Below the pieces are notes generated by a model. The model was given only the letters and a program-made list of their open reading frames with translations, did no database searches and was not told the origin of the DNA. A program made the translations under genes and the position numbers. Below, piece after piece: positions 6,786-9,492 of a stretch of DNA of 9,492 nucleotides. Each line of letters begins with the position of its first letter. Position 1 is the stretch's first letter. The DNA comes from Acidobacteriota bacterium (GTDB lineage Bacteria > Acidobacteriota > Blastocatellia > RBC074), in contig JABFSD010000274.1 of assembly GCA_013140935.1 (NCBI GenBank), forward strand, positions 1 through 9,492, written 5' to 3'.

Positions 6786-7412
6786 TTACTTCGTCGGCGA
6801 TTTTTCGTCAGTACGAAAGTCATCGGGCGTATTGCAATTCAACAACAACCGTTCAGCGTTAGCCAGATGCGCGTAATCCGTCCAACGCAAAGTCTGCGTA
6901 GCCACAAGCGCGCATAGCCCAACTACACGCAATTTATTCTCAGCCAGCAACTGTTCAGCGAAAGGCAAACAGCCCGCGTCATAAAGGCCGCAGAGCATTT
7001 GCGGGCGTCCGGTGCGGTCTTCGGGAATCGTCAAGGGATGAGGGATGAGGGATGAGGGATGAGGGATAAGTAATTGTAAAAACTCGGTAGTAAGAAAGGG
7101 CAAGTCACAAGCGAGGATGAGGGCGCTTTCTTCTTCTTTACAATGCCGTAGCGCCGTAACGATGCCGCCCAGCGGGCCGCAGTGATCGTAAGCATCAATC
7201 AACAAATCAGCTTGCCACTTGGCGGCTAAAGCTGCGTAACGATTTGGTTCAGGTGTCGGTTGACTGATGACGATGGCAATGCGCTGGGCGAGAGGTTGGG
7301 CGGCGGTCAAGACATGCTCGATCATCGGACGGCCTTTAATGTCGAGCCAGGCTTTATCCTGACCCATGCGACGGCTGCGGCCTCCGGCTTGAATGGCGGC
7401 GAGCAGCTTCAT
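6786..7412 (-). CDS. mobA: Molybdenum cofactor guanylyltransferase MobA
   Basis: This 208-residue enzyme should transfer GMP from GTP to molybdopterin to make the guanine dinucleotide form of the molybdenum cofactor in the cytosol. Family motifs are present: the nucleotide-binding IQAGGRSRRMGQDKAWL (residues 7-23), CGPLGGI (78-84), the metal-binding CDLPFL (102-107), and the C-terminal NCNTPDDF (192-199). The length is normal. Residues 115-127 (LIPHPSSLIPHPL) are encoded by an array of seven-base repeats and sit in a loop after the DLPFL strand and helix. Because three heptamers make 21 bases, the insertion preserves the frame, and the motifs on both sides are intact. The gene starts four bases after the stop of the upstream metallopeptidase and has no clear ribosome-binding site, which suggests translational coupling. 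It converges with the C1 peptidase gene, 26 bases apart. A MobA/CofC-type homologue is the main alternative. Confidence 0.88.
   Translation of the reverse strand: MKLLAAIQAGGRSRRMGQDKAWLDIKGRPMIEHVLTAAQPLAQRIAIVISQPTPEPNRYAALAAKWQADLLIDAYDHCGPLGGIVTALRHCKEEESALILACDLPFLTTEFLQLLIPHPSSLIPHPLTIPEDRTGRPQMLCGLYDAGCLPFAEQLLAENKLRVVGLCALVATQTLRWTDYAHLANAERLLLNCNTPDDFRTDEKSPTK
7035..7069. repeat. Heptanucleotide tandem repeat inside mobA
   Basis: There are four perfect copies of GGGATGA on the plus strand (7035-7062), followed by a fifth with one mismatch (GGGATAA, 7063-7069). On the coding strand this reads as a 21-base, seven-residue period, Leu-Ile-Pro-His-Pro-Ser-Ser. A gain or loss of one or two copies would shift the frame of mobA downstream of about residue 115; a change of three would not. 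Repeats of this kind mutate by slippage. Confidence 0.92.
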
Positions 7413-7416
7413 GGGG

Positions 7417-8058
7417 TTAAGGGCGCGGCGTGATCGTAGCGATTTCGGTCAGGCGCAAAGCGAAGTTGCCTTTGCGCAAGGCGTCGAGGCGGTTGACCTT
7501 TTCGAGCGTAGCTTCTGCCGCGTAATCCAACAGGGCTATGCGTTCGTAAGGCGCGGGGTGTTCCTCGTCGCGGCAATTGGGGCAGGCGCGATTGACGGTG
7601 TAAAGCATGTCTCTCACATAATCGGCGTCGCGCAAGAGGGCTACGGCGAGCAGGTCGCATTGGGTTTCCCAGAGTTGCGGATGCCCGTCGGCATTGCGCG
7701 GAACGATGATGTGGCCGATTTCGTGAGCGAGGGCGGCTTCATATTCGGCTTCGGTCAAACGTTGTTTCAGGCCCGTCGTAATGCAAATCGTATTGGTTCC
7801 GCACAGCCAGGCTTCGACGGCACGACTGGCGATTTCGTTGACCTCGATGCGCGAGCGTATGTTTTCGGCCCGTATGACGAAGCGCCAGAAATCGGCGCGC
7901 GCGAGCCATTGATCGAGTTCGTTGACCAGCGCGGCCGGCAGCAAATATCCCTTGTCTTCAGGACGGTGATCAGGACGGTTATTACGACGCAGATGCGCCT
8001 GTGCCGTCACTAGCAACAAACTGACCAAACACAATGCAAGGAAGGCTCTTTTCACCAT
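7417..8058 (-). CDS. Exported HExxH zinc metallopeptidase, M48-like
   Basis: This 213-residue protein has a signal peptide (residues 1-21, cleavage probably after AQA). The zinc site is AHEIGHI, with His112, Glu113 (catalytic) and His116. LTEAEYEAALAHEIGHI strongly resembles the M48 pattern (LT..E...VLAHE.GH). A likely third ligand is Glu131 in ETQCDLLAVALL, matching the E-x-x-x-D helix of M48 peptidases but only 14 residues after His116. That short spacing also recalls M78/ImmA-type sites, so the exact family is uncertain. Cysteines at 86, 92, 134, 159 and 162 (CPNC) could form disulfides in the periplasm. No strong ribosome-binding site is visible before the ATG. The mobA gene follows after four bases and is probably co-transcribed. 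The substrate is unknown; a role in envelope protein turnover is inference. Confidence 0.8.
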   Translation of the reverse strand: MVKRAFLALCLVSLLLVTAQAHLRRNNRPDHRPEDKGYLLPAALVNELDQWLARADFWRFVIRAENIRSRIEVNEIASRAVEAWLCGTNTICITTGLKQRLTEAEYEAALAHEIGHIIVPRNADGHPQLWETQCDLLAVALLRDADYVRDMLYTVNRACPNCRDEEHPAPYERIALLDYAAEATLEKVNRLDALRKGNFALRLTEIATITPRP

Positions 8059-8259
8059 AAGTAATGAACCGCGCGGCGCTGGGCCGGGAGCGAGGTGCGA
8101 CGTTTATCGAATGTTGATATGGGGATCGTTGCCGATAACGCGGCGCATTCTAAAGGCCGCTCCCGCGCTTGGCAACGCTGAAAGCCAGGCACTACCAAAA
8201 TGGCTGGGGTTGGGTTATTTATCTCGGCTTACTCGCGTATTTCGTAAAGGAATTGAGTT
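8059..8259. promoter_or_regulatory. Divergent control region between the metallopeptidase and queF
   Basis: The two genes diverge here, so promoters for both are expected in these 201 bases, but I see no convincing -35/-10 pair. It contains an inverted repeat CGGGAGCG (8085-8092)/CGCTCCCG (8158-8165). Enclosed in its loop is a second one, CGTTTATCG (8101-8109)/CGATAACG (8133-8140), with a single-base bulge. AAAGGAA at 8246-8252 is the ribosome-binding site for queF. I could not recognise a preQ1 riboswitch. Confidence 0.45.
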
Positions 8260-8724
8260 ATGCCCAGTACTAAAAAAAGTCCTAAGCCTGCGATCAGCGA
8301 AATCTCGCCGCAGCAAAATCTCGAAATTCGCTCGACGCCGGCCAGCGAAATGAAACTGGTTCCGCTGGATACCTTCGCTTATGAACACGTCGGTCAGCGC
8401 ATCGAGATTCATTTCACGATCCCTGAATTCACGGCGATTTGTCCGTTTTCAGATTTCCCTGATTTCGCTACGATCAAGTTGAGCTACGTGCCGAACGAGC
8501 GTTGCATCGAGTTGAAATCGCTGAAGCTCTATATCAACTCGTTCCGCGAAGTGAAAATCTTTCACGAACACGTCATCAACCAAATCCGCGATGATTTCGT
8601 AGCCGCTTGCGATCCGCTCGAAGTCCATCTGGAAGGCGATTTCAACGTGCGCGGCAACATTCACACGATGGTCAAAACGAGTTACGTCAAAGCGGCGGGA
8701 ACCAAACGACGCAACAAAGCGTAA
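8260..8724 (+). CDS. queF: NADPH-dependent preQ0 reductase QueF, short type
   Basis: This 154-residue enzyme should reduce 7-cyano-7-deazaguanine (preQ0) to the aminomethyl compound preQ1, using NADPH, in the cytosolic queuosine tRNA-modification pathway. It matches the short, unimodal type typified by Bacillus subtilis rather than the longer Escherichia coli type. Key features are the nucleophile Cys61 and Asp68 in [10 protein letters not shown], the QueF motif [14 protein letters not shown] (84-97) that binds NADPH, and His102-Glu103. The 41-residue Cys-to-His spacing equals that of the B. subtilis enzyme (Cys55, His96). AAAGGAA at 8246-8252 supports the start. No other queuosine genes are in the window. 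A zinc-ribbon membrane protein gene follows 43 bases later, possibly in the same transcript. Confidence 0.95.
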   Translation: MPSTKKSPKPAISEISPQQNLEIRSTPASEMKLVPLDTFAYEHVGQRIEIHFTIPEFTAICPFSDFPDFATIKLSYVPNERCIELKSLKLYINSFREVKIFHEHVINQIRDDFVAACDPLEVHLEGDFNVRGNIHTMVKTSYVKAAGTKRRNKA

Positions 8725-8767
8725 TGGCTCACGTTTCGACACTCCAATAGAAAGCGAGCAAACCTGA

Positions 8768-9492
8768 ATGCAAGTTTATTGTCCCCGTTGTGCCGCTGCC
8801 GCGCCGCAAGGCCAACGCTTTTGCAAGAACTGCGGCCTCAAACTCGACATCATCGTAGACGCGATGGAAGGCCGTCAGGTGTCGTTCGACCCGGAAGCTT
8901 TGAAGGAAGGGTTGCGTACGCTGGGCGACAACTTGCGCGTCGGATTCGAGACGTGGAAGCAGGAAGCCAAGCAGACCCGCCGTCTCAAAAAGGAAGAAGT
9001 GAAGAAGCCTTCCCCACACGAGTGGATTGGAGACTTAGGGGTACGCGCCGGACAAGTCGGAGCCGATTTAGGGTCGGCGTTGGGCGGAGTCAAAAACAAA
9101 ACCGGACAACTGGCAGAGACGCGCGCTGACCGCAAGCTCAAACAGGCGCTGGCGAAAAAGCTGCCGGCGCTGCGCAAATACAGCTTGCAACAAGGCATTA
9201 CGCAGATTCTGGGCGGAGCGGCTTCGGCGGGCGTGTGGTATCTCATCTTGCGACAAATGGGACGGTCGGGTTTTCTCGAAAGCATCGTTCAAGCCATCGC
9301 CAGCAAAACCGAAATCCCTGCGGTTGGCATGGCATCGGTGCTGCAATTGCTTTGGCTCTTCGCGCTGATTCCGGTCGCTACGGGTTTCGGCCATCTCATC
9401 AACGGAATTTTCTTCGCGGCTCAACCCGAAGACTTGTGGCTGGATAATTACCTCATGCCGCCGCAACCGATGCCTCAGCGACAAGTCGCCGC
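8768..9492 (+). CDS. Zinc-ribbon membrane protein, truncated at the window end
   Basis: An open frame from ATG 8768 runs out of the window; 241 codons are visible. The N-terminus is a four-cysteine zinc ribbon (Cys5, Cys8, Cys19, Cys22; CPRC and CKNCG). A charged helical region (about 40-80) and a glycine-rich amphipathic segment (88-113) follow. Two hydrophobic stretches at about 144-163 and 188-218 are likely membrane helices, and a Pro/Gln-rich stretch starts near 231. The ribbon would face the cytosol. Such zinc-ribbon plus membrane proteins are common in acidobacteria and have no assigned function; I do not recognise a specific family. The ribosome-binding site is weak (purines around 8751-8758). 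Codon use is consistent through the frame, and the cysteine pattern makes the frame choice safe. Co-transcription with queF is plausible but unproven. Confidence 0.85.
   Translation, partial: MQVYCPRCAAAAPQGQRFCKNCGLKLDIIVDAMEGRQVSFDPEALKEGLRTLGDNLRVGFETWKQEAKQTRRLKKEEVKKPSPHEWIGDLGVRAGQVGADLGSALGGVKNKTGQLAETRADRKLKQALAKKLPALRKYSLQQGITQILGGAASAGVWYLILRQMGRSGFLESIVQAIASKTEIPAVGMASVLQLLWLFALIPVATGFGHLINGIFFAAQPEDLWLDNYLMPPQPMPQRQVA

Noticed and set aside
6778..6790. Small palindrome AGTAA-CGA-TTACT as a bidirectional terminator between the convergent genes
   Set aside because: The stem is only five AT-rich pairs and overlaps the mobA stop codon; too weak to call.
7035..7069. CRISPR-like repeat array
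   Set aside because: The unit is seven bases with no spacers; it is a simple tandem repeat within a coding gene.
7393..8013. 206-codon plus-strand open frame across the metallopeptidase gene
   Set aside because: The minus strand encodes a signal peptide and HEIGH zinc site, with four-base spacing to mobA; the plus frame has no recognisable features.
8059..8259. preQ1 riboswitch before queF
   Set aside because: I could not place a recognisable aptamer hairpin and A-rich tail; a covariance-model search would be needed.
8111..8353. 80-codon plus-strand ORF overlapping the start of queF
   Set aside because: It overlaps the real queF start in another frame and has no ribosome-binding site or family resemblance.
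8724..8750. Eight-codon ORF overlapping the queF stop (TAATG)
   Set aside because: Too short to support; the following zinc-ribbon gene starts independently at 8768.

Overview
The window looks like a chromosomal segment of an Acidobacteriota-type bacterium. This is an inference from the gene pairing and protein styles, not a species call. The strongest sign is an ECF sigma factor followed directly by a large transmembrane Ser/Thr kinase with a C-terminal TolB/PD40 propeller. That arrangement is common in Acidobacteriota, especially the Blastocatellia and Solibacter lineages, and also occurs in Planctomycetota.

Layout from left to right: (a) Bases 1-446 are a non-coding, probably divergent control region. 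A reverse-strand gene appears to start at base 7 and run out of the window, and the candidate RNA folds lie between it and the sigma factor. (b) Bases 447-4230 hold the ECF sigma factor and the receptor kinase on the plus strand, 40 bases apart and probably co-transcribed. The sigma factor lacks the acidic DAED-type motif and has Gln-Thr-Thr-Gly there, which suggests control by phosphorylation. (c) Bases 4231-6759 hold a leader with two hairpins, a small exported BON-domain protein ending in a four-cysteine tail, a 31-base near-perfect palindrome, and a papain-family (C1) protein. That last protein has a complete catalytic set, no visible signal peptide and a long LEA-like tail. (d) Bases 6786-8058 on the minus strand hold an exported HExxH metallopeptidase followed four bases later by mobA. 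The mobA gene carries an in-frame array of heptanucleotide repeats. (e) Bases 8260-9492 on the plus strand hold queF, then a zinc-ribbon membrane protein cut by the window end.

The clearest functional unit is the sigma factor and kinase: a periplasmic propeller senses something, the cytosolic kinase is activated, and the sigma factor is the likely target. The BON/Cys-tail protein and the C1 peptidase form a second, less understood pair in DNA that is visibly poorer in GC than the kinase domain. The mobA and queF genes are housekeeping genes (molybdenum cofactor and queuosine). The most unusual items are the DAED-less sigma factor beside its kinase, the BON/papain-like pair, and the heptamer array inside mobA.
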